64,000 bases of DNA from Stomoxys calcitrans (lineage: Eukaryota > Arthropoda > Insecta > Diptera > Muscidae). Made by a program: the position numbers and the translations under genes. The DNA is taken from NCBI RefSeq assembly GCF_963082655.1, contig NC_081553.1, forward strand, positions 154,481,441-154,545,440, written 5' to 3'. Positions within the stretch are counted from its first letter, which is position 1, and every line of letters starts with the position of its first letter. Below are positions 10,501 through 22,500 of the stretch, in pieces. Below the pieces are notes generated by a model. That model made no database searches and had not been told where the DNA came from. It was given only the letters and a program-made list of their open reading frames with translations.

Positions 10501-13500
10501 TCGCAGCATTTTCTGTAGAGTGGGCAATAGTTTGCCACTGCTCCATTATATCATCGGAACAAGGAGTGTTTTCATGAAGCAGTTGGGTCAGTCGAGAGGA
10601 GTATGCCGCTGCCATTTGTTGTGTTTGCAGTTTTTCAATGTCCAGCTTCCGTGCAGTGTCAGATCGTATTTTCCTCCCATGTTCAAACGGGTGCGAACCT
10701 TTGCTGCAAAAAGGTAATGATCCGAATCTATTTTCGCGTACATCTAACACGCTGGATGAATGCCTTCCATCTATCACAACGTGATCAATTTGGTCTGTCG
10801 TGTTTTGATCGGGTGACAGCCATGTGGCTTTGTGAATATTTCTTTGTTGAAATCTGGTGCTACTAACTACCATGTTTTTTGCCGCGGCGAAATCTATCAG
10901 CCTCAACCCATTACTGCACGTTATCTCAAAGAGCAAAACTCAACTAGAAATGACACATAACGCAATGATAAGTTACGTTTACGGACAACAAAGATAGGAA
11001 CGTGACTTTTCGTTTACAGCTTTTGGAGATCTACTTAATATAAGAACATTTTTAATGATGCATGGATTCTTGTTTGAACCATTTGGTGCACCGGACGTAT
11101 TGTTATTTCCCTCCAGAAGAATTTTCCTGTAACTCGTAATAGGTCATTATTTATGGACAAAATAAGGATAGCTGCGATAGAGGTATCCATTAGGCGGTTG
11201 ATGATCTGCGTCTGTTTTCGGTGGAGCAGCAGATCTAGAGCCCGGGAGTGGGTTTAAAATGGACTCCAAAGACCCAACAGCTGCGATGGTGGTATCAGGC
11301 CGTACCATGTTGTCTGCTACTGAAACCTCGACTGGTGGAGTGGCTGCTTCAGGCTCCACTAGACGACAGACGACTGGTCAGCAGGGGCTTTGACGAAGAC
11401 ACCTGGTTGATATTTATCGTTGTGCGCTAAAAATGATTGGTGAGATCCGGCCAGATGCAGCACAAGATTTAGTCAAGAAGGAAGATATTCCTTCTCGACC
11501 TACGGATTCAACCAGTTAAAACTGAACGTCTATAGAAGCGGTGGAGTTGGGGAATCAGGAGACGACTCAGCAGTTGTTGCTGAATACTTGCTGAGGAACT
11601 ATCGACCATATCGCTAAACTCTGGCGGATTGCAGGAGACTGAAAATCCCCCTGCCACAATCGAGACAGGAGGGGATGGCATCGAAACTGGAGCCGACTAG
11701 CCCTGTGCGGGTGGGTCACAAAGTTGGACTGGGCTCAAAATGTACGCCAGCGGGGAAGTACGGAACTCAGAAAGTACTTCGGCAGCAGCAATTAGTGAAG
11801 CATCTAAGGAGAAATCATCCACACCGCAAGTGCCCATTGTCTTGAGGAAGAGTGGTTCCACAGCTTTCTCACCTGCCCCTGAATGCGTACGGAAGCTCAT
11901 CATGACAAGTTCTTACGAATCTTGTGAGGGTGGAAGTTCTGAATCCTGACTGTGGTCCGGTTTCTACAGATAAATATCCACCATTTTAAGGCCGCTCCGG
12001 CGGCACTAAAGGTCCTCCTGATGGCAGGGGGATTTGACGTAGTTCTTATCCAGGAACCATGGGTGTGTAGAGGAATGGTTCGTAGGCTAAGAATTCCGGG
12101 ATTTAAACTTCTGAAGGGTACGGGGAATGGGAGACATAGATCCTGTTTTCTTGCAAAGAGTAGTTTAAATGTTCTTCCTTCGTTAAGCACTGAAGATTTA
12201 GCAGTAGCCAGCCTTGAAATAAACAAGTCTCATTACTGGCTGGCTTCCCTATAGATGGCATAAGATTCAGAGATGCTGCCTTCAAACCCTAAGTCGCTGG
12301 TTGAAGCGACTGGTGACTCGCTTGTGTCAGCATGCGGAGGTTATTAAGGTAATTGTGTCTGAGCGAAAATTCTTTGGGCGATAAGAAGTTTCGACTCCTT
12401 TAAGTCGCCAGGCCCTGATGATGTATCACCGGTTGAATTACAAGCTGTGTCTGATAGACTGGTTTCCCGGCTTAGGGAGATATACTCTGCTTGTATCAGA
12501 ATGTCATATGAAGGGACACGAAGGTCATTTTCATTCCGAAAGCAGAAAACCCTACCACACGAAAGCGAACGATTTTCGTCCTATTAGTCCGTCATCTTTT
12601 ATGCTAATGACTTTTGAGAGGTTGATAGAAACATATGTTAGGGCAAAGGTCCCTGGAGATCGCCTGTCGCGGCAGCAGCATGCATATAATAAAGGCAAAT
12701 CCACTGAAACAGCACTTCACGACCTAGTCGGCTGCATAGAGGGTTCTCTCGCTGTCAAAGAATATAGAATAGTAGCATTTCTTGACATTGAAGGTGCCTT
12801 CAATAATTTAAAACCGACGTCAATCATGGCGTTGAAGTTTCTGGCATCAACTCTACCGTAAGTAAGTTTATTAATAACCTACTTACTAATAGATGCATTA
12901 CGGCAAGCTTGGGATCTGTGGAGTGTACGGTCTCCTCTACTTTGGAATATAGCCATTAACAATATGTTATTGTCTCTGGCAGAAAAAGGAGTAAAAGTGG
13001 TCGCGTATGCTGATGAAGTGGCAATTGCAGTTAGGGGAAGTTTCCCAGCACTCTAAGAGATATACTTCAGGAAGCTCTACGTGCAACAGCAAACTGGTCT
13101 AGCAAAAGTGGTCTAGGAATAAATCCGTGCAAGACAGAAATAGTTCTTTTCAGCAGGAGATACAAGTTGCTTACAGTGGAACCTGTCTCCTTGGGTGGAG
13201 AGAATGTTCCATTTACAGAAAGCGCAAAATACTTGGGTGTTTTGCTGGACAGGAAATTGAACTTCAAATCGAACAGTTTGGAAAGGGCAAGAAAGGCCAC
13301 ACTTGCCTATACACCTGCAAGAGAGCCATTGGTTAAAGTTGGGGGTTTAGACTGCGTGTCTGCATTGCATTGGGTATATACTATAGTTGTCAGACCTATA
13401 ATGATATATGGTGTTGTGGTCTAGTGGACAGCACAAAAGTCCACCTGCTGCTCAATACTTAACCGGATCCAAAGGATGGCTTGTTTGTACATCACAGCCG

Positions 13501-16500
13501 GACTGAGGACGACACCATCTGATGCACTGAATTTAATGCTACATCTTATGCCTCTGGACATCGTGGCTACCCAAATTGCAGCGACTACTGCCGTGAGGTT
13601 AAGGGAGCTTTTTCATTGGTCATGTGCCGGTTATGCACACTGTGTTATCCTTGATGCAATATCCGATATTCTAGGCAGTGTGGATTACAACCTGCCTGAG
13701 CCGCTTTTAGATAAAAAGTACTGTACCACTATTTCTGATAAAACCAATTGGTACTACGATATCCCTGGTAATAGAAGTTACCTAGACTAATCTACGGATG
13801 GTTCCAAACTAAACGACCAGGTGGGCTTTGGTGTGTACTCTAAAGATCCAACGACGAGGAAGCGGGATAGCTGTGTGTACCACACAGGCTGGAATATTGA
13901 GGTCCAATCCGTGTGGTGTTCATTGCTGTCACAAGAAGCTTAGCTGCGAGCTAAGCTCGTCCACATGTTGCGAATAGTGGAATGCTCCATACAGAGTCTC
14001 AGTGAGAGGCCGGGCGGAAACCGGCTCTTGCACAAATATTAAGTGCTTATGATGCTCGATATGTCAAAGCGAATTATTGGCACCTTTGAATAACCAATGG
14101 CCACCCTGTTCCCGCGACGATCGGTCCTTTGGACCGAAACGAGCTTGCTCACCTAAAAGAGCTTGAAGAGGATTGCCACTATCACACGAAAATATGACTA
14201 CAACAACAACAACGAGAACCCAGGAGACAACGACGCTAGTGACCCATTGCTGTGTATGCACGCACAACACATTGCGACATATTCAGCGTGACTATACTCC
14301 CGTAGTGACGTAAGGCCAAAGCAAGATCGGAAATGTACCCACTCCATGTACCGGTTACACCTCACCGACACCGACCGATGATGGAGGCGGTTTTGGCAAA
14401 CCGAACATAACAAGGGCCCGGGGTTCTTTTCAATCCCGGCACGGAACAGAAGCTTGCGGAGCCGGCGCAAGCAGTGGTACTCGCAGACGAGCGTGATGAG
14501 ATTCGTGCTATGGACCCCGCTAACACCAGAAGCAGCGAGCTGAATCTGGAAATAAACAGGGTAGTCAACGAACATAAGCGGAATTTGTGGCTGGAACACT
14601 TGGAGCAATGTAACTTAGGCACCGGTGTAGACAAACTCTCGAACCCCGGTAGACGGGATGACAGGACCTCAGTCACTTTTGGCGAGATAACCGTGACTGA
14701 TCCGAAGAGATGCGCCAGGTTGTTCCACAACGAGAGAGACAGGGCAAGGAGGAGAGCCATTCGCCGTATTCGTGGTCTCCGAGCCGATGAACAGCCATCG
14801 CAATTTACCGTGAGCGAAGTTACGAATGTCATCCGTGGCGCCTAATCTTCCAAGGCGTTGGGCCCCGACGGAATCTCTACATTGATGTCGAAGAATCTGG
14901 ATTCACCTGGGGTTGAGTACCTTACCACTGTCCTCAACCTGTCATTGAACACTCTTATAGTTCCCGATGTCTGGAAAATGGGCAGAGTGATCCCGCTACT
15001 GAAGCCTGGAAAAGACCCGAGTTTGGGGGAGTTGTACAGACCGATCTCCCTTCACTTACCAGTGGCAAAGACGCTTGGGGCATTATTCCTCCCGAGCCTC
15101 GTAGGAGAATTTCCATTCGCCGAGCATCAACATGGATTTCGGAGACTGCACAGCACAACAACAGCTTTGCATGCCATCACCGCACACATTTGCCGTGGCT
15201 TCAATCAGACCAGGCCATGTGATAGGACGGTCCTCGTGGCACTGGACCTATCGAAGGCATTCGACCAAATTATTTGGTCGATGCCAAATTATTTGAGGAC
15301 ATCGCCAACACGTCCCTCCAGCCAGGTCTGAAACGACGGGTCGCGAATTATCTGTGTGGTCGCCAGTCAATTGTGGAATTTAGGGATAAGAAGTCGAAAC
15401 ACCGCAGAGTGAAACAGGGTGTTCCCCAAGGTGGTGTGATCTCCGGCACTGTTTAACCTCTACCTATCCTCCATTCCACCCCTTCCAGACGGCATAGAGA
15501 TCGTATTATATGCGGAAGATTGTACGATCATGGCATCAAGCCCCCCACCCATTGATGACATCTGCGATAGGTTGAACGTCTACCTCAACGAACTTGCCTC
15601 ATATTTTGATGCAAGAAATATGAAGATATCCGCCACCAAATCTTCAGCCATTATTCACTGCAAATACGCGTGAGGTAAACACTGAGCTGAGTGTGATGGT
15701 CGATGGAGAAATGATTCCGACCATCAAGTGTCCCAAAATACGTGGCGTCACATTTGACAGCTCTTATACATTCTTCCCACATGCCACAGTAATCTGCGAT
15801 AAAGTCAAAAGTAGAAACAAGGTCCTCAAGTCACTTGCTGGCAGCACAAGAAACCTTGTTGACCACGTACAAAGCAGTTGGCCGGTCTGTGGTAAGTTAT
15901 GCAGCGCCAGTGTGGTCTCGTCAACTTTGTGACGCGCAGTGGAATAATATTCAGATCTGTCAGAATGCCGCCCTCCGAACTGCGACGGGCTGTCTCCTCA
16001 GTTCTTATGTGGACCAACTCCATCAGGAGACAAAGATCCTACCAGTGCGAAGACATAATAACATGCTGTCTAAGCAATACCTTTTGGGCTGTTATCGCAG
16101 GAACCATCCAAATCATTATCTTGTGGATAGATTCCCACCGCCCAGAAGCCTTAAGGTAGATCTACTCGATCAGCGCTACAAGAGAGAACCTCTAGATCAA
16201 GCGGCATATCAAGCGGGTCTGAACAACATTCATGCAGACACGGTAATTGGCTACCGGGTGAATGTAGTCCTTGGAGAACGACCGCCACCCAATGCACCCG
16301 AAGAAATCGACCTCCCCCGGCAAACCAGAGTGATTCTGGCTCAATTACGTTCCGGGAGATGCAGCCACCTCAATTCCCACAGAGCTAGGATTGATGCCGC
16401 CGTGCAAGATGTATGTCCCGATTGTAACCAGGGACCGCACGATACACGTCACCTGTTTAACTGCCCGGCCCAATCCCATGGCAGCCGGTTGTACGTACCG

Positions 16501-19500
16501 GATTGACCCGATGGAATCTTCATCGGCAAGGGCTGCCGCCTCAGTGTACGTGTTCGTCTTTTTTCGTCATGGGAGAGGCACATCCCGGAGTGCCTTCTCC
16601 GTATGCTTTTGGTCCGTGCCGGGATTGAAAAGAACCCCGGACCCTGGTTCTGTTCCGTTTGCCAGAACCGCCTTCATCATCGGTCAGTGTCGGTGAGGTG
16701 TAACAGGTGCTTGGAGTGGGTACATTTCCGTTCTTGCTCTGGCCTAACTTCGCTACGGGAGTATAGTCATACTGGCTATGTCGCTAGGTGCTGTGCGAAC
16801 TCAGCCAGCAGTGGGTCACAAGCGTCGCCGTCGTCGCCTTCGGCGTCCTCGTCGTCGGACTATGTGACCCCCCCGACCTCTCCCGTACGGCAATTTATGC
16901 AAAGACAGCACCCTAGCCCTACTATTGCCAGGCCAGTGTCGGGAAATGTATCGTTCCTGCAGTTAAACTGCAATGGACTGCGAGGCAAGATTGATGAGAT
17001 TGTGGATTTTATGAGTCGGAAGAGCATATCGGTCGCAGCGATCCAGGAGACAAAGCTGACTAACACCTGCAGCTTGCACAGTTGTCACGGCTACAATGTG
17101 CTACGTAAGGATCGCTCAAGGAATGGAGGTGGGGGATTGGCCTTCGTTATACACCATTCCGTGCAGTATAGACCTATCTCGCCTGCGCTTGACGCTAGTG
17201 ACCCATACATGGAATGTATGGGGGTAGCAGTCAAGTCTGGTACTGCCGAGATAGAGATATACAACGTGTATATACCGCCGGTTGGCAGCTGTGTCCCGAT
17301 TAATGGCCAGGCCTACAGCCCCGACATAAGTGGGTTGCTATCTGGCCATAGTCGTCTGGTTCTGGGGGATTTCAATGCACATCACTCGTCATGGCATTCT
17401 CCCCTAGGCAACGACCAGCGTGGCATAGCTTTGGCAGAGCAGATAGATAGCTCCACGTTTTGCACGGTGAATGAGGATGCCCCCACTAGGATTACGAGGA
17501 GGTGCAGCAGCTCGCCAGACATCTCAATCGCATCCCCTGATCTCCTGAGTGACGTATCCTGGCAAGCCGTCATCTCTTTGGGGTCAGACCACCTCCCCAT
17601 AATCCTCACCATCGACCGACCACCCGACTTCATAACCTCTGAGCGCCGAACGTTCATCAACTATAAGAAGGCCAATTGGACTGGCTTCAGAGAGTATACC
17701 AATCGCCGCTTCAATGAACTGCCACCCCCCTCTGATGTGCTTGTGGCCGAGAGGAAATTCCGAGACATCATCAACGCAGCAGCCGCTCGCTTTATTCCAG
17801 CCGGTCGAATACCGCAAGTGCGACCCAATTTCCCGGCGCAAGCAGTGGTACTCGCAGACGAGCGTGATGGGATTCGTGCTATGGACCCCGCTAACCCCAG
17901 AATCAGCGAGCTGAATCTGGAAATAAACAGGGTAGTCAACGAACATAAGCGGAATTTGTGGCTGGAACACTTGGAGCAATGTAACTTAGGCACCGGTGCA
18001 GGCAAATTGTGGGCCACTGTTAAATCTCTCTCGAACCCCGGTAGACGGGACGACAGGACCTCAGTCACTTTTGGCGAGTTAACCGTGACTGATCCGAAGA
18101 GATGCGCCAGGTTGTTCAACCGTCAATTTATCGTGCATCCCGAGAGAGACAGGGCAAGGAGGAGAGCCATTCGCCGTATTCGTGGTCTCCGAGCCGATGA
18201 ACAGCCATCACAATTTACCGTGGGCGAAGTTACGAATGTCATCCGTGGCGCCAAATCTTCCAAGGCGTTGGGCCCCGACGGAATCTCTACATTGATGCTG
18301 AAGAATCTGGATTTACCTGGAGTTGAGTACCTTACCACTGTCCTTAACCTGTCATTGAACACTCTTATAGTTCCCGATGTCTGGAAAATGGGCAGAGTGA
18401 TCCCGCTACTGAAGCCTGGTAAAGACCCGAGTTTGGGGGAGTCGTACAGACCGATCTCCCTTCTCTCACCAGTGGCTAAGACGCTTGAGGCATTACTCCT
18501 CCCGAGCCTCGTAGGAGAATTTCCATTCGCCGAGCATCAACACGGATTTCGGAGACTGCACAGCACAACAACAGCTTTGCATGCCATCACCACACACATT
18601 TGCCGTGGCTTCAATCAACCCAGGCCATGTGATAGGACGGTCCTCGTGGCATTGGACCTATCGAAGGCATTCGACACGGTCAGCCATGCCAAATTATTTG
18701 AGGACATCGCCAACACGTCCCTCCAGCCAGGCCTTAAACGTTGGGTCGCGAATTATCTGTGTGGTCGCCAGTCATTTGTGGAATTTAGGGATAAGAAGTC
18801 AAAACACCGTAGAGTGAAACAGGGAGTTCCCCAAGGCGGGGTGATATCTCCGGCTCTGTTTAACCTCTACCTTTCCTCCATTCCACCTCCTCCAGACGGC
18901 ATAGAGATCGTATCATATGCGGACGACTGTACGATCTTGGCATCAGGCCCCCCACCCATTGATGACATCTGCGATAGGTTGAACGTCTACCTCAACGAGC
19001 TTGCCTCATATTTCGCTGCAAGAAATCTGAAGATATCCGCCACCAAATCTTCAGCCACACTGTTCACTACAAATACGCGTGAGGTGAATTCTGAGCTGAC
19101 TGTGATGGTCGATGGAGAATTGATTCCGACCATCAAGTGTCCCAAAATACTTGGCGTCACATTTGACAGCTCCTACACTTTCTCCCCACATGCCACAGCA
19201 ATCTGCAATAAAGTCAAAGTAGAAACAAGGTCCTCAAGTCACTCGCTGGCAGCACTTGGGGTGCAGACAAAGAAACCTTGTTGACCACGTACAAAGCAAT
19301 TGGCCGGTCTGTGGTAAGTTATGCAGCGCCAGTGTGGTCACGTCAGCTTTGTGACACGCAGTGGAATAATATTCAGATCTGTCAGAATGCCGCCCTCCGA
19401 ACTGCGACGGGCTGCCTCCTTAGTTCTCATGTGGACCACCTCCACCAGGAGACAAAGATCCTACCAGTGCGAAGACATAACTACATGCTGTCTAAGCAAT

Positions 19501-22500
19501 ACCTTTTGGGCTGTTATCGCAGAAATCATCCAAATCATCATCTTGTGGATAGATACCCACCGCCCAGAAGCCTTAAGGTAGATCTACATGATCTAGAGCG
19601 TGAGGTCCAGCGCTACAAGAGAGAACCTCTAGATCAAGCGGCATATCAAGCGGGTCTGAACAACATTCATGCAGACACGGTAGCAGACGCGTTAACTGGC
19701 TACCGGGTGAATGTAGTCCTTGGAGTACGACCGCCACCCATTGCACCCGAAGAAATCGACCTCCCCCGGCAAACCAGAGTGATTCTGGCTCAATTACGTT
19801 CCGGCAGATGCAGCCGCCTCAATTCCCACAGAGCTAGGATTGATGCCGACGTGCAAGATGTATGTCCCGACTGTAACCAGGGACCGCACGATACACGTCA
19901 CCTGTTTAACTGCCCGGCCAGACCCACTCGACTCAGACCCAGATCCCTGTGGACGCACCCCATCTTAGTCGCGGAGTTCCTGGGTCTTGACACTCAACAG
20001 AATCAAGCAGACGAAAGATAGTACACAATAAACTGCTACAACAACAACAACAACAACAACTGCCCGGCCAGACCCACTCGACTCAGACCCAGATCCCCGT
20101 GGACGCACCCCATTTTAGTCGCAGAGTTCCTGGGTCTTGACACTCAACAGAATCAAGCAGACGAAAGATAGAACACAATAAACTGCTACAACAACAATCG
20201 GCTGCCATGGGATTGATATCAAGATATATTGGTTGCCCAAAAAAAAAAGAAAGTAATTGCATTTTTAATAAAACTCAGAATTAACTTTAATCAAATATAC
20301 TTTTTTACACTTTTTTTCTAAAGCAAGCTAAAAGTAACAGCTGATAACTGACAGAAGAATGCAATTAGAGTCACAAGCTGTGAAAAAATTTGTCAACGCC
20401 GACTATATGAAAAATCCGCAATTACTTTTTGGGCAGCCCAATACTTTGATACAGCTTATCTTTATACCCAACCTGTCTATGGTGAACAAAAGTAGTCAGT
20501 AGCGTGATTTGGCGACAGAAGGACAGACAAGACCTTCTAAGAATTCTACGACGATCAAAAATATACCACTTATATAAAGGGTGATTTTTTTGAGGTTAGG
20601 ATTTTCATGCATTAGTATTTGACAGATCACGTGGGATTTCAGACATGGTGTCAAAGAGAAAGATGCTCAGTATGCTTTGACATTTCATCATGAATAGACT
20701 TACTAACGAGCAACGCTTGCAAATCATTGAATTTTATTACCAAAATCAGTGTTCGGTTCGAAATGTGTTCAAATTTTGACAAATTTTGTTCAGCGATGAG
20801 GCTCATTTCTGGTTGAATGGCTACGTAAATAAGCAAAATTGCCGCATTTGGAGTGAAGAGCAACCAGAAGCCGTTCAAGAACTGCCCATGCATCCCGAAA
20901 AATGCACTGTTTGGTGTGGTTTATACGCTGGTGGAATCATTGGACCGTATTTTTTCAAAGATGCTGTTGGACGCAACGTTACGGTGAATGAACACATTTC
21001 GAACCGAACACTGATTTTGGTAATAAAATTCAATGATTTGCAAGCGTTGCTCGTTAGTAAGTCTATTCATGATGAAATGTCAAAGCATACTGAGCATCTT
21101 TCTCTTTGACACCATGTCTGAAATCCCACGTGATCTGTCAAATACTAATGCATGAAAATCCTAACCTTAAAAAAATCACCTTTTATATATTGGTTGGGTT
21201 AGTTATATGCATTATGAAATGTTGTGATTGTCTCTCCTGAAATATATTTTAAAGACACATGCCTGCCTCAATGAATGTAGTCAAGATACCAAATTGTACA
21301 AATGTTAGGATATAATTGGCATTAGGGCCAGATATGTGTAGTAACATAATAAACATACCGTTGCGGGGTCTTTTATTACAGAAGCTGTTAAACCAGCTGC
21401 ACTAGATCCTTTTCCAGAAGTGTAAACCCCAATTGGTGCTACTTTCTCTACAAATTTCAACAACTGCGATTTAGCTGTACCAGGATCTCCAAGCAGCAGA
21501 ACATTTATATCTCCTCGCCGACATAATCCATCCGGCAACCTTTTACGGGATCCTCCAAAAAGCATACAAGTTATAGCCTTTTTAATGTCGTCTGAGCCAA
21601 ATATACTTGGAGCCAGTGATTTCGAAAGACGTTCATAGATATCTGACGAGGCAGCCATTCGTCGAAACATTTCTTCCTCATCCGTACTGATATTGCTATA
21701 TCGTGAAATAGCTCCAGAACCCTCGGTGTCAACAGTGATTCCAACAACACGCATGTATGGTGCTCTCACACCTACGACAGCCTTTTCGCGTCCATCTTGT
21801 CTTGAAGGTTTTCCCACTTTTCTTATGGAATATATTCCTTGTATAAGCACACGATTTCCTGGTACTACACGTTCGCATAGAGATCGTTCACAAAATAGTT
21901 GTAAATGCCTTGGAATTTCCCCCTGAGGTACAAAATCGGGCAGCTCCTGCAGCTTGAGTATTTGGTAGTCGACGCACTTGCATTTATCAGGCATAATAAA
22001 AAAAGGATCCAAGGGACATTTTGGTCTACCCGCTTGATCAGTTGTACACTTACGAGGAAGAGCATATCCTTCCAATCCCGGATTCACTTTTAAATTCGGA
22101 ATTACTGTGTGACACGATCGGCACATTATGGACATTCGTGTTGCCTTGGCATCAATTCCCGACGCAGCCACAATAATTCCTGCAATTTTTACCAATCTTG
22201 ACACGCTGTCCGATTTAATGTCACGAATATTTGTTGGATTGGAGTTCGACATTATCAACACCTGAATATCATGCACATTTTCTTCTTGCTCAGGACGAGG
22301 TGCTGTTATTTCATCTGCAACTTCTCTAGCTGCTTCTTCAAATATCTGCATATGTTCCGTTGGTTGTTTTGTTAATTTGTCGGCGAGTGTCTCGTCAAAA
22401 CCAGCTAAGTCTTCCATTTCCACTTCCAAAAAAAAACGCCCATTGAGGTAATTCCTTTTGAGAGTATCACTGAAATCCATATTCAATAAATAAGCTTTAT

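Larger units (their letters stand above)
8616..10950 (-). mobile_element. RTE-like (CFDP2-like) LINE, copy 1, 5'-truncated
   Basis: Minus-strand non-LTR element inside the long Mcm5 intron. In element order: the end of the endonuclease with [15 protein letters not shown] (about 10790), a linker, reverse transcriptase (10139-9384) and a C-terminal region ending near 8640. The 3' end has a short tandem tail (GTAAC-type here, GTAAG-type in the 54930-56755 copy), which fits RTE-group elements. The 5' half of the endonuclease is missing. Clade by motif resemblance only. Confidence 0.8.
11180..14215 (+). mobile_element. LOA-like LINE, copy B
   Basis: Plus-strand LINE inside the Mcm5 intron. It has an ORF1 remnant (about 11250-11948), the beginning of an endonuclease (11952-12250), RT (about 12380-13440), a thumb/connection region (13476-13790) and the first RNase H motif [15 protein letters not shown] (about 13800). 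It then passes at about 13865 into the hairpin-headed LINE tail and ends in CAACAAC repeats at about 14215. The RNase H body is missing and the frames are broken several times. Same family as copy A at 3372-5861. Confidence 0.85.
16471..20057 (+). mobile_element. 2A-LINE, near full-length young copy (F1a)
   Basis: About 3.6 kb. 5' UTR with a short hairpin (16508-16526), one long pol ORF from 16603, and a 3' end in CTGCTACAACAAC repeats. It is inserted in the older copy F1b, with the sequence AACTGCCCGGCC on both sides (16459-16470 and 20058-20069, ends ambiguous because of the CAA repeats). No ORF1 is present. Domain order: 2A-like peptide, PHD-like zinc finger, APE endonuclease, RT, C-terminal zinc knuckle. 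The only visible defect is a one-base deletion near 19216. Group: Jockey/CR1 superfamily; exact clade not determined. Confidence 0.9.

Noticed and set aside
16603..19284. 893-codon ORF as a host gene
   Set aside because: Endonuclease and RT motifs, family copies, CAACAAC tail and target duplication show that it is a LINE.
20040..20200. Tandem 3'-end duplication as an intrinsic feature of the 2A-LINE
   Set aside because: The second 3' end differs in sequence from the first and is better explained as the rest of the older copy into which the young copy inserted.
22486..22486. ATG in the middle of the sequence before Mcm5 exon 2 as the start codon
   Set aside because: It lies in the 60-bp intron. 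The upstream exon from 22687 gives the conserved N-terminus and joins in frame through good splice sites.
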